From the NCBI GenBank assembly GCA_963736175.1, contig CAVTNU010000032.1:1-64000 (forward strand): a DNA stretch of 64,000 bases, given 5' to 3'. This stretch comes from Rhodoblastus sp963736175. GTDB taxonomy: Bacteria > Pseudomonadota > Alphaproteobacteria > Rhizobiales > Beijerinckiaceae. Under the pieces are notes generated by a model. That model saw nothing but the letters and a program-made list of their open reading frames with translations, ran no database searches and was not told where the DNA came from. This document shows, piece after piece, positions 53,263-61,833 of the stretch. How positions within the stretch are numbered: the first letter of the stretch is position 1; each line of letters opens with the position of its first letter. The translations under genes and the position numbers were made by a program.

Positions 53263-54404
53263 ATGAGCCAGCCTTCCTTGCCCAAGCTCGACCAATTTCG
53301 CCGCATCGTCGTCAAGGTCGGCTCATCCTTGCTGGTCGATCGCCAGAAGGGCGAGGTCAAACGCGATTGGCTCAATTCGCTGGCCGACGATCTGGCCGCC
53401 CTGCATCGGCGCGGCGCCGACGTGCTCGTCGTCTCTTCGGGTTCGGTGGCGTTGGGCCGCGCCGTGCTGAAATTGCCGCCGGGCGCCTTGAAGCTGGAAG
53501 ACAGCCAGGCCGCCGCCGCAGTCGGTCAGATCGCGCTTGCGCGCACCTGGGCCGAAACGTTGGGCGCGCGCGGCATCGTGGCCGGGCAGATTCTTGTCAC
53601 ATTCGGCGATACGGAAGAGCGCCGCCGCTATCTCAACGCGCGCGAAACGCTCGGACGCCTGCTCGATATGCGCGCGGCGCCGATCATCAACGAAAACGAC
53701 ACGGTCGCCACCACGGAAATCCGCTATGGCGACAATGATCGGCTCGCCGCTCGCGTCGCCACGATGGCCTCGGCCGATCTGCTCATCCTTCTGTCGGACG
53801 TCGAGGGGCTTTATGACGCCCCGCCGGCCGGCAATCCCGACGCCAGACTGATTCCGTTGGTGACGCGCGTCACCGCCGAGATCGAGGCGATGGCGGGGGG
53901 CGCGGCCTCCGAACTGTCGCGCGGCGGCATGCGCACCAAGATCGAGGCGGCCAAGATCGCCGTCACCGGCGGCGCCCATATGGCCATCGCCGATGGACGT
54001 CTGGCCCATCCGGTGGCGCGTATCGGCGAGGGGCGCCGTGCACGTGGTTCCTGTCGGCGTCCTCGCCGATCAAGGCGCGCAAGAAATGGATCGCCGGTTC
54101 GCTTGAGCCGAAGGGCGCGCTGCATGTCGATGAAGGCGCCGCGCGCGCGCTCGTCGGCGGCGCCAGTTTGTTGCCGGCCGGCGTGCGCCGCGCCGACGGC
54201 GCGTTCGCGCGCGGCGATTGCGTCATTATCCGCGACGCCGAAGGCGGCGAGATCGGCCGCGGCCTCGTCGGCTACGACGCTGCTCACGCGGCGAAAATCC
54301 TCGGCTTGAATTCACGGCAGATCGAGACGGTTCTGGGCTTTCCCGGGCGCGCGGAAATGATCCATCGCGACGACATGGCGCTTGCGGGAGAAACGGGCGA
54401 TTGA
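53263..54404 (+). CDS. proB: Glutamate 5-kinase (frameshifted)
   Basis: The kinase domain (IVVKVGSSLLVD, VVSSGSVALG, NENDTVATTEIRYGDND, LLSDVEGLYD) and the C-terminal PUA domain (HVDEGAARALVGGASLLPAGV) are both intact but in different frames. At 54030-54033 a G-run of four should be five: adding one G restores EGAPCTWFL...SSPIKARKKWI and gives a normal protein of about 380 residues ending at 54404. ProB catalyses the first step of proline synthesis, so an inactive copy would be costly. A homopolymer assembly error is more likely than a real mutation. proA does not follow, unlike the usual order. Confidence 0.93.
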
Positions 54405-54718
54405 GTTGACGTACGTCAGCGTTTGGCGCCGTAACGTCAACCATGTCATTGAGTTAGAGCGAATATTTCGTTCGGGCGGGGCGGATTGAAAAGGTTCCGT
54501 TAACGCCCCGGGCGCATTCTCATAACGTCGATGAGAGCGCCTGGAATTTATTTTCGCATGGTCATTCCCGCACATGACGCTGATACGCCAATCGCCCGCC
54601 GCGTCAGGCCGCAAGGCCGCTTTCGCGATCGCGCGGCAAGCGGTTGGCTGACGCTGGACGCACGCGGCGTCGGCAGGATCCAAACACCCCCCCGAATGTC
54701 AGGTTCGCAGGAGGCGGT
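54405..54718. other. Intergenic with palindrome and promoter region of the PAS protein gene
   Basis: No gene is seen in these 314 bases. They contain the palindrome TGACGTACGTCA at 54408-54419 and a further half-site GTAACGTCAA near 54432. The end includes AGGAGG, the ribosome site of the next gene. Confidence 0.55.
54408..54419. promoter_or_regulatory. Perfect 12-bp palindrome
   Basis: TGACGTACGTCA is self-complementary. With the nearby ACGTCAA it makes a larger TTGACGT...ACGTCAA inverted pair. It could be an operator for the PAS-GGDEF-EAL gene or a proB 3' element; nothing identifies the binder. Confidence 0.3.
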
Positions 54719-57292
54719 ATGGAAACGTCGCTGATCCTCTTGCTCGTCCTGGTCGGGTTTGTCCTGATTTTTCTGGCGGTCAACGATCGACGCGCGAAGC
54801 GCGAATTTGAAATCGCCCGATGCGAGCTTGCCGAGACGCTGGCGCGCCAAGCCGAAGCCGCCAAATTCAGACGCGCGCTCGAGAATACCACCGTCGCGCT
54901 ATTCTACCTGGCGCGCGATGGCCGGCTGATCTGGTTCAACCAGCGCGCGACCCAGTTGTTCGGGTACACCGCCGACGAATTGCGCGCGATGTTCTTGCGC
55001 GATATCGTGCACGAGGACGATCGCGGCCCGCTGGTGAAAAATTTCCGAGCCTTGGCGACCGGCCAGTTGTCCTCGCTGCAATCGCAGCGTCGTTTCATCA
55101 GCAAATCCGGTGAGATCGTCTGGGTCGCGCTGTCCAGCGGTCTGGTTCGCGACGAACGTGGCGAGCCGGAAATGGTCGTTTCCGTGATGGAGGACGTCAC
55201 TCCGCATCGTATGGCCGAGGAGGCCTTGCGCGAAAGCGAGGAGCGTTTCGCGCTGGCGATGAAAGGCGCCAACGAAGGATTATGGGACATTCGCTTCGAC
55301 AAGGGGACGGTTTATTTCTCGCCTCGCTGGAAATCGCTTCTCGGGTATGAGGAAGACGAATTCACCGCAAGCCTGAGCGAATGGCGCGCGCGGATAGCGG
55401 CCAAGGACAGGCGGCGCGCGCTGGCCGCTTTACGCCGCCTGCGGGCCGGCGTCGACAGAGAACTCGACATCGACCTGTCGATGCGCCGCAAGGATGGAAA
55501 ATGGCGCGACATGCGGGTGCGCGGCTTTCCGGTGTTCGACCGCGACAGCAAGATCGCCCGCATCGTCGGCACGATGAACGACGTCACGCGAAGCAAGCGT
55601 CAGGCCGTCAGCCAAAGACTGGCGGCGGCGATTTTCGCCTCGACGCAGGAAGGCGTCGTCGTCACCGACGCGCGTTCGAAAATCGTAGCGGTCAATCCGG
55701 CGTTCCAAGCCATAACCGGGTTTTCCGAGCAGGACGCCGTGGGCTCGAGCATGAGCATCCTGCACTCGGGGCGGCAGGACGCCCAGTTCTACAAGGATAT
55801 GTGGGCCCAGCTCCAACAGACCGGCCAGTGGCAGGGCGAAGTCTGGAACAAGCGCAAGGCCGGGGAAATCTATCCTCAGTGGCTGACCATTTCGACGGTG
55901 CGGACCGAAGACGCCGGCATCAACTATGTCGGCGTGTTCGCCGACATCACCCGTCTCAAACAATCGGAAAGCCGACTGGCGTTTCTTGCCCATTACGATC
56001 CGCTGACAGGCCTGCCCAATCGCTTGTTGCTGCAGTCGCGCCTCGAACAATCGATTTTGCGCGCTGGCGCGACGAAAACCTCCGGCGCCGTCCTGTTCCT
56101 TGATCTCGATCGTTTCAAGACTGTCAACGACAGTCTGGGACGCGCGGCGGGCGACGAGATTCTCCACAGCGTCGCCGGGCGCTGGAACAAGCTCCTCAAT
56201 CCCACCGACACTCTGGCGCGTCTTGGCGTCGACGAATTCGTCATCGTCATTGAAGACGCCGACGAGAACAAGACCGGCGATCTGGCGCGCGCTCTGATCG
56301 AGGCCGCCGAACAGCCGTTCATCCTGAGTTGCGGCCGGGAAGCCTATGTCGGCCTTTCAATCGGCGTCAGTCTGTTTCCGCGTGACGCCGCGCAGGCGGA
56401 AACGCTTATCCAACAGGCGGATTCGGCGCTCTATGTGGCCAAAGGCATGGGCGGCAGCGCATTCTGGTTCTATTCGGGCGTGTTGACGGCGGAAGCCAAC
56501 GCCCGCCTCGAACTGGAGACCGGAGTAAGGCGGGGGATCGAACGCGGAGAGTTCGAACTTGTCTATCAGCCGGTCGTCGACATGGCGAGCGGCAGAACCG
56601 TCGCCGCCGAGGCGCTGCTGCGCTGGCGTTCGCCGACGGGCGTCGTCGCGCCGAACGATTTCATACCGTTGGCCGAAGCGACCGGTCTCATTGTGCCGCT
56701 GGGCGATTTCGTGCTGCGTAGCGCCTGCGCGACGATGCGCGGCTGGCTTGATCAGGGCCTGCCGATCGAACGCATCGCCGTGAATTTATCGCCGCGCCAG
56801 TTCGAATTCGCCGGCCTCTGCGACCGCATATCGGCAATTCTGGCGGAAACCGGCCTGCCGGCGCATTGCCTTGAAATCGAAATTACCGAAACGGCGCTGA
56901 TGCAAAAGGATCGTGAAGCCGAGATCAAGCTGAAGGCGCTGAAAGCCCTGGGGCTCAGGGTCGCGATCGACGATTTCGGCACTGGTTATTCGTCGCTGAC
57001 CTATCTCAAACGTTTCAGTTTCGACACCCTCAAAGTCGACCGCAGCTTCGTCGCCGATATTCCCGGCGATCCGACCAGCATGGAAATCGCCGCAACGGTC
57101 GTAGGCCTTGGACGTTCTCTCAAAGTCGAGGTCCTGGCCGAGGGCGTCGAGACGCGCGCTCAGGCCGATTTCCTTGCCGTTTGTGGCTGCGTGCTGGCGC
57201 AAGGATTCTACTTCGCCCGGCCGATGAGCGAACAGGATCTGGTTGCGCGGCTTGAAAACGAGCACGAAAAAAAGGCGCGCGCGCGCGCATGA
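54719..57292 (+). CDS. PAS-PAS-PAS-GGDEF-EAL cyclic-di-GMP signalling protein
   Basis: The 857-residue protein has one N-terminal TM helix (SLILLLVLVGFVLIFLAV), a short coil, and PAS domains at about residues 50-165, 175-295 and 300-415. These are followed by a GGDEF domain whose signature reads GVDEF (residues 503-507), then an EAL domain with EALLRW (E631), NLSPRQFE, EIEITETAL and DDFGTGYSSL. The degenerate GVDEF suggests little or no cyclase activity, while the EAL catalytic residues look complete, so net phosphodiesterase activity is likely. AGGAGG before the ATG at 54719 selects this start over the upstream open frame. Input ligand unknown. Confidence 0.9.
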   Translation: METSLILLLVLVGFVLIFLAVNDRRAKREFEIARCELAETLARQAEAAKFRRALENTTVALFYLARDGRLIWFNQRATQLFGYTADELRAMFLRDIVHEDDRGPLVKNFRALATGQLSSLQSQRRFISKSGEIVWVALSSGLVRDERGEPEMVVSVMEDVTPHRMAEEALRESEERFALAMKGANEGLWDIRFDKGTVYFSPRWKSLLGYEEDEFTASLSEWRARIAAKDRRRALAALRRLRAGVDRELDIDLSMRRKDGKWRDMRVRGFPVFDRDSKIARIVGTMNDVTRSKRQAVSQRLAAAIFASTQEGVVVTDARSKIVAVNPAFQAITGFSEQDAVGSSMSILHSGRQDAQFYKDMWAQLQQTGQWQGEVWNKRKAGEIYPQWLTISTVRTEDAGINYVGVFADITRLKQSESRLAFLAHYDPLTGLPNRLLLQSRLEQSILRAGATKTSGAVLFLDLDRFKTVNDSLGRAAGDEILHSVAGRWNKLLNPTDTLARLGVDEFVIVIEDADENKTGDLARALIEAAEQPFILSCGREAYVGLSIGVSLFPRDAAQAETLIQQADSALYVAKGMGGSAFWFYSGVLTAEANARLELETGVRRGIERGEFELVYQPVVDMASGRTVAAEALLRWRSPTGVVAPNDFIPLAEATGLIVPLGDFVLRSACATMRGWLDQGLPIERIAVNLSPRQFEFAGLCDRISAILAETGLPAHCLEIEITETALMQKDREAEIKLKALKALGLRVAIDDFGTGYSSLTYLKRFSFDTLKVDRSFVADIPGDPTSMEIAATVVGLGRSLKVEVLAEGVETRAQADFLAVCGCVLAQGFYFARPMSEQDLVARLENEHEKKARARA

Positions 57293-57370
57293 CGTTTTGC
57301 TGTCCGAAGCGATTCTGGCGAGCGTCTCGGTCTTTTTGAAACGTCGCCGCCTCGTCATGATCCGCGACGG

Positions 57371-58240
57371 CTATTTGTCGAGCAGGGCGATCAAACTCGA
57401 CGTGTCCCAGCGTCCGCCGCCCATTCGCTGCACCTGCTCGTAATACTGGTCGACCAGAGCGGTGATCGGCAGGCTGGCGCCGTTGCGCCGCGCTTCCTCA
57501 AGGCAAATGCCTAAATCCTTGCGCATCCAGTCGACGGCGAAGCCGAAGTCGAATTTGTGCGCCAGCATCGTCTTGTGCCGGTTCTCCATCTGCCAGGACT
57601 GCGCCGCGCCCTTGGCGATCACCTCGATCACCGCCTCGCCGTCCAGCCCGGCCTTCCGGGCGAAATGCAGGCCCTCGGCGAGGGCCTGGACGAGACCGCC
57701 GATGCAAATCTGGTTGACCATCTTGGTGAGCTGTCCGGCGCCCGACGGCCCCATCAAACGACAGGCGCGCGCGAAAGCGGCGATGATCAGCTCGGCCTTG
57801 GCGTAAGGCGCGCTGTCGCCGCCGCACATTACCGTCAAGACGCCGTTCTCGGCGCCGGCCTGACCGCCGGAAACCGGCGCATCGATGAAATGGGCGTCGC
57901 GCGTTCTCGCCGCGGCGTAAAGCTCGCGCGCGACGTCGGCGGAAGCCGTCGTGTGGTCGATAAAGATCGCCTCCGGCTTCATGCCGGCGAAGGCGCCGTT
58001 CTCGCCCAGCGTCACCGAGCGCAAATCGTCGTCATTGCCGACACAGGCGAAGATGAAATCGCAATCTTGCGCAGCCTGCGCCGGCGTCGGCGCCGTACGA
58101 GCGCCAATTTTCTGGGCGAACGTCGCCGCCTTGGCGCTGGTGCGGTTGTAGACCACGAGGTCGTGGCCGCCTTTCGTTTTGAGGTGGCCCGCCATCGGCG
58201 CGCCCATTACGCCAAGACCCAAAAAAGCAACTTTCGCCAT
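57371..58240 (-). CDS. Beta-hydroxyacid dehydrogenase (3-hydroxyisobutyrate dehydrogenase-like)
   Basis: The 289-residue NAD(P)-dependent enzyme begins AKVAFLGLGVMGAPMAGHL (Rossmann motif GxGxxG), with the substrate motif DAPVSGGQAGAENGVLTVMCGG, catalytic Lys in GQLTKMVNQI and the C-terminal KDLGICLEEAR. Members use 3-hydroxyisobutyrate, tartronate semialdehyde or succinic semialdehyde; which one cannot be told. The stop at 57371 is convergent with the PAS protein gene. It is the last gene before the bufferin cluster on the same strand. Confidence 0.87.
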   Translation of the reverse strand: MAKVAFLGLGVMGAPMAGHLKTKGGHDLVVYNRTSAKAATFAQKIGARTAPTPAQAAQDCDFIFACVGNDDDLRSVTLGENGAFAGMKPEAIFIDHTTASADVARELYAAARTRDAHFIDAPVSGGQAGAENGVLTVMCGGDSAPYAKAELIIAAFARACRLMGPSGAGQLTKMVNQICIGGLVQALAEGLHFARKAGLDGEAVIEVIAKGAAQSWQMENRHKTMLAHKFDFGFAVDWMRKDLGICLEEARRNGASLPITALVDQYYEQVQRMGGGRWDTSSLIALLDK

Positions 58241-58317
58241 GACGATGTCCCTTGCCGCCGAATGGAGCCAAACTGCCTCGTTCGGGACGCGGATTCAAGG
58301 GTTAGAGTTGAAAGCGG

Positions 58318-59142
58318 TTATGGCCCGCAGGCGCAGACGAGGCCGTCGGCGAACCATCGCGCGAGGAAGCTGGCCGCCGTTTGCGCCACGGCGTTCTGCT
58401 CCTCCGGTTCGTGCGCGTGGGCTTGAAAGGCGAGCAACGCGCAAATCTGCGAAAATGTTTTGTCCGCTTGCGCTTCGATCAACGCGAGGCGCTCGTCGTC
58501 AGCCAGCGGGCGATAGGCGACGGTCAGGTCCTTGCGCCACACAAGGACGGCTTTCTTTTCCTGCGTCGTCTCGATGGTCTCGATCTTCCCGTCCGGTTCG
58601 TCTTGCCGGTCGGCGGCGTATGTTTCGTAGAGATTTTCAATGCCGGCGGGCCCGTGGCAAAGGCGCACGCTTGGATGAAATTCGAAGCGCAACTCCGGCC
58701 AGTCCGTCGGCGCGACGGCGGCTAATGCGGCAAGCGCCAGCGGCGCCTTGTCGGCGCTGTCGAAAGCCAGATTCAAGGCGCGTTCGAAATCGGCGAATGC
58801 GCAAGCGAGGGACCAGTCCCGGACTTCGTCGATCGCGCGTTCTTGTATGAAATCGGGCAGGTTTGAGCCATACCAACGGGCGTTGCGGTAAGGCGAGGGT
58901 TTGTCTTCGATATAGGCCTCGACGAGCGCGCCAAAAGCCGCGTCGCCAAGAAAGCGCCGCAGCGCCGGATAATCGTGGGACAGGAATTCGGCCAGCCGCA
59001 GGCGATAGCCATCGCGGTAGACGGCGAAGGCTTCATGCGCGTCGATGCGCGGCGGTTGTTTGAGGGCGGTCAAAATTTCCGGCGCCTCGCTCGCGCCGAG
59101 AACGCCTTGTTGAAATTGCGATTGCAGCGCGCGCAGGTTCAT
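58318..59142 (-). CDS. bufC: DUF2063 protein, BufC-like partner of RiPP maturation
   Basis: The 274-residue protein begins MNLRALQSQFQQGVLG and has AFAVYRDGYRLRLAEFLSHDYPALRRFLGD, the DUF2063 N-terminal domain that in this family recognises the precursor, and a C-terminal domain of unknown role with a His-containing FQAHAHEPEEQ. DUF2063 proteins act with DUF692 enzymes (BufB, MbnB) in cysteine modification of small peptides. It overlaps the bufB stop by ATGA (59139-59142), so the two are coupled. Confidence 0.85.
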   Translation of the reverse strand: MNLRALQSQFQQGVLGASEAPEILTALKQPPRIDAHEAFAVYRDGYRLRLAEFLSHDYPALRRFLGDAAFGALVEAYIEDKPSPYRNARWYGSNLPDFIQERAIDEVRDWSLACAFADFERALNLAFDSADKAPLALAALAAVAPTDWPELRFEFHPSVRLCHGPAGIENLYETYAADRQDEPDGKIETIETTQEKKAVLVWRKDLTVAYRPLADDERLALIEAQADKTFSQICALLAFQAHAHEPEEQNAVAQTAASFLARWFADGLVCACGP

Positions 59143-59999
59143 AGCGCATCGGCCATTTCCGGCGTCTTGCAGGCGTGCGCCGCGATGGCGCGCAAACGCC
59201 GCAATTCGTCCAAAAGCTCGGCAAAAGGCGGAAAGCCGTCGTCTCGCTCGATCATTGTGGGAACATGGCCGACGCGGGCGCAGACATGCCGATAAAGCGC
59301 GAAGACCTCCTCGCAGATGGGATGGTCGTGCGTGTCGATCTTGTGCTCGCCAAGATCGCTGTGCCCGGCCATATGGATCTGGGCGACGCGCGCCGCGGGC
59401 ACGGCGTCGATGAAGGCCTTTGAATTGTCCAGCGCGGCGTTGCGCGGACTGTGGTTGAAATTCGATACATAGACATTGTTGACGTCGAGCAGCAGCAGGC
59501 AATCGGCGCGCGCCGCCATCGCGGCGACGAATTCGGCTTCGCTCATATCGGCCTGGGCGAAAGCGACATAGGTCGAAGCGTTTTCAATCGCGATGCGGCG
59601 GCCGAGAAAATCCTGCACGCGCAAGATGCGCTCGCACACATGGCCGAGCGCCTCGCGCGTATAGGGAATAGGCAGGAGATCGTGCAGATTGACGCCATGC
59701 ACGCCGGTCCAGCACAGATGATCGGAAACAAGCGCCGGCTCGACCCGCTCAATAAGATTTTTCAGATCGCGCAAATAGTCGTAATCGAGCGGATCGCTAG
59801 AGGCGATTGACAGCGACACGCCATGCATGCGGATCGGATAGTCGGCCCTGATCTTGTCGAGCATGGCGTGCGGACGCCCGCCCGGAACCATGAAATTTTC
59901 AGAAATGATCTCGAACCAGTCGACGTCTATGTCGGCGTCGATGATGTCGGGATAATAGACGGGCCGCAGCCCGAGGCCAAAGCCTTGCGCGTTCTTCAT
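59139..59999 (-). CDS. bufB: DUF692 multinuclear-iron enzyme, BufB-like
   Basis: The 286-residue TIM-barrel protein begins MKNAQGFGLGLRPVYYPDI and shows WFEIISENFM (Glu ligand), HGVSLSIAS (His), SDHLCWTG (Asp/His), IENASTYV (Glu), LLDVNNVYVSNFNHS (Asp/Asn/His), IHMAGHSD and IDTHDHPICEEV. These are the metal-ligand positions known for MbnB/BufB-type DUF692 enzymes that oxidise peptidyl cysteines using iron and O2. It lies between the precursor gene and bufC. The 75-base gap after bufA contains an imperfect hairpin. Confidence 0.87.
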   Translation of the reverse strand: MKNAQGFGLGLRPVYYPDIIDADIDVDWFEIISENFMVPGGRPHAMLDKIRADYPIRMHGVSLSIASSDPLDYDYLRDLKNLIERVEPALVSDHLCWTGVHGVNLHDLLPIPYTREALGHVCERILRVQDFLGRRIAIENASTYVAFAQADMSEAEFVAAMAARADCLLLLDVNNVYVSNFNHSPRNAALDNSKAFIDAVPAARVAQIHMAGHSDLGEHKIDTHDHPICEEVFALYRHVCARVGHVPTMIERDDGFPPFAELLDELRRLRAIAAHACKTPEMADAL

Positions 60000-60073
60000 T
60001 GGCGTCGCCGCATTTGGAGAAACAAAAGCGGCCGGCGCGGGGCAGGGGAGGCCCACGCCAGCCGCAGTGTGGC

Positions 60074-60334
60074 TTAGCCGACGGTGCCGCCCGCCTTGGT
60101 GCAGGCGCTGGCCGAATGCTTCGGCAGCCAGCCCTGGCCCTTGCAGGAGTTCTGGCCCTTGCAGGCGTTGCTGGCCGACTTGCAGGCGCTGGTTCCCTTG
60201 CAGGAATTGATTCCCATGCAATGCACGGCCATTTTGGCGTGTTTGGCGGCCGCGGGTGAAACGGCGACGCCGCTGATGGCGAGCGCGATAGCGGCGGCGG
60301 CGAGGCTGGCTCCGGAAACGATCGTCGTCTTCAT
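60074..60334 (-). CDS. bufA: DUF2282 bufferin-type RiPP precursor
   Basis: The 86-residue peptide has a Sec-type leader (residues 1-30, hydrophobic SLAAAAIALAISGVAVSPAA) and a mature part with six cysteines (C39, C45, C51, C58, C64, C78) arranged in Cys-Lys-containing repeats (SCKGTSACKS, ACKGQNSCKG). This is the DUF2282/BufA1 pattern of bufferins, ribosomal peptides whose cysteines are converted by BufB to copper-binding groups. The start is preceded by GGAG. It is followed by bufB and bufC on the same strand. Which cysteines are modified cannot be told. Confidence 0.87.
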   Translation of the reverse strand: MKTTIVSGASLAAAAIALAISGVAVSPAAAKHAKMAVHCMGINSCKGTSACKSASNACKGQNSCKGQGWLPKHSASACTKAGGTVG

Positions 60335-60357
60335 GGGTGCAAACTCCTTGAGGCTTC

Positions 60358-60402
60358 GGCTCTTGCGACAAGAGCCTTTTCTGGGTCCGCAACATCGGAC
60401 CC
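60358..60402 (-). other. Two tandem hairpins in the bufA leader
   Basis: On the gene strand, GGGTCCG/CGGACCC (60383-60402, 7 bp) lies upstream of GGCTCTTG/CAAGAGCC (60358-60376, 8 bp), both perfect and within 70 bases of the bufA start. They suggest an RNA element or a stabilised leader. Confidence 0.45.
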
Positions 60403-60454
60403 AATGCGCTTACGCCCCCAGGCGACGAAAAGTTTCACGACGATCTGATTTTTT

Positions 60455-60685
60455 TTAATCCAGCCCGCCAGGGTTGCAGGCGCACGCGTCGCAGCCGAAC
60501 CCAGGCCCGCCATTGGCGCAGGCCGGCGCGGGCATGTCGCTCTCCCTGGGCGGCGAGGCGATCAAAGACAATTGCCGATCAAGATCGGCCTTACCGCAGG
60601 CGGGACATTCGGGCTGTTCGTCGCCGCGCACCAGCGTTTGAAAATTTTGGCCGCAATCGCGGCAGACGAAACCGTAAAGTGGCAT
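60455..60685 (-). CDS. FmdB-family zinc-ribbon protein
   Basis: The 76-residue protein begins MPLYGFVCRDCGQNFQTLV with CxxC (C8, C11) and CPAC (C27, C30), the zinc-ribbon of the FmdB regulatory family, followed by a tail containing further Cys (FGCDACACN). The exact role is unknown; FmdB-type proteins occur near amide/formamide and one-carbon genes. It lies immediately upstream of the bufferin leader on the same strand, so a link to metal handling is possible but speculative. Confidence 0.82.
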   Translation of the reverse strand: MPLYGFVCRDCGQNFQTLVRGDEQPECPACGKADLDRQLSLIASPPRESDMPAPACANGGPGFGCDACACNPGGLD

Positions 60686-60710
60686 AGGCGATTATCCTCA
60701 CGCAGGTTGG

Positions 60711-61556
60711 TCAACGGATTTTATACGGAAAATATCGGGCGCGGATTTTTTCGAATCCGCCGTCCGCGAAACTTTGTTGCAAGGCTTTGTCGAAGGCGGC
60801 GCGCAATTCGCCGTCCTGCTGGCGCAGGCCGACGCCAATCCCCTCGCCGAAAAAGGCTGGGTCGCTCGGCGTGTCGGCCAGCAGGCGACAGCAGGCGCCT
60901 TCCTTGTGGTTCTTCAAGAAATCGGCGGCGGCCTCCTTGCCGGCGAAAACGGCGTCGAGGCGCCCTTCGGCGAGATCGAGCAGGCTGTCTTCTAAACCGG
61001 CGTAGGGCCTTATGTCCGAATTTTTGTATTTCGCCTCCAGATAAGCTTGATAGGGGCTGTCGGCTTCGACGCCGATCTTGCGGCCGGCGAGATTGTTCGG
61101 CGTAGCTCCATCCAGCGGACGCTCGGCGGCTATCACGAAAGCGGAGGGCATGCGCACATAGGGCAGGGAAAAGGCGATTTGCTCGGCGCGCTCGTCGGTG
61201 ATTTCTAGCGCGGCGAACACCGCGTCAAATTTCTTGTCGATCAATCCGGGGATCAGATCGTCCCAATCTTGCCGCTGGAACGTGCAACGAGCCTCCATAC
61301 GTCGGCATAAGTCGCGCGCCAGATCGATTTCGAATCCGGTCAACTCATTGTTTTCGATATAATTATAAGGTGGTCGCGCGCCTTCGCTGGCGATGCGCAG
61401 CGTGCGGTCCGTTTCTTGCGCGGCGCATGCTCCGGCGAAGAACAGGCTAAAAGCGCATAGGCCGGCGCCGATCCAGTTGACGAAGACCTGGACGCTGAAA
61501 GCCGCGCGTCCTCCCGCGAGCGACGCCCCAACGATTCGGTTTCGCCTTGGCTTCAT
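60711..61556 (-). CDS. Periplasmic amino-acid-type ABC substrate-binding protein
   Basis: The 281-residue type II binding protein (SBP_bac_3) has a signal peptide, then RIASEGARPPYNYIENNELTGFEIDLARDLC, WDDLIPGLIDKKFDAVFAAL, ITDERAEQIAFSLPYV, LAGRKIGVEADSPY and ADFLKNH. The ligand is likely a polar amino acid. No permease or ATPase gene is adjacent, so the cognate transporter is elsewhere or the protein has an orphan sensing role. The ATG at 61556 is preferred; ATGs further upstream would lengthen the basic N-terminus. Confidence 0.83.
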   Translation of the reverse strand: MKPRRNRIVGASLAGGRAAFSVQVFVNWIGAGLCAFSLFFAGACAAQETDRTLRIASEGARPPYNYIENNELTGFEIDLARDLCRRMEARCTFQRQDWDDLIPGLIDKKFDAVFAALEITDERAEQIAFSLPYVRMPSAFVIAAERPLDGATPNNLAGRKIGVEADSPYQAYLEAKYKNSDIRPYAGLEDSLLDLAEGRLDAVFAGKEAAADFLKNHKEGACCRLLADTPSDPAFFGEGIGVGLRQQDGELRAAFDKALQQSFADGGFEKIRARYFPYKIR

Positions 61557-61833
61557 AGTTTCAACTCGCCGGTTCGGCTCATAGAACATTAAAGGACCGC
61601 CGTCGCGCCGCATTTTTGATTGATGAACTAGCGTCCACTTGCCGTGCGAGCGGCTCGGCGTCAATGGCGACGTGAATTATTGTTGTCGAGGCGTTGAGGA
61701 CGCTGGCGCTTCGCCGAACGTTCCAGCAACCGATGTGTTCGTTTAATTTAGTCTCGACAAAGGCGAAATTTAAGAGCGTCGACACGACGGGCGCGCCGCT
61801 GGACAAACACCGCCGATCGAGGCAAGCAGAGCC
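61557..61833. other. Intergenic region before cobS, no riboswitch recognised
   Basis: I looked for a cobalamin riboswitch (B12 box) in these 277 bases on the cobS strand and saw none. No gene is apparent. Confidence 0.5.

Noticed and set aside
61557..61833. Cobalamin riboswitch upstream of cobS
   Set aside because: No B12 box or matching conserved core was found.
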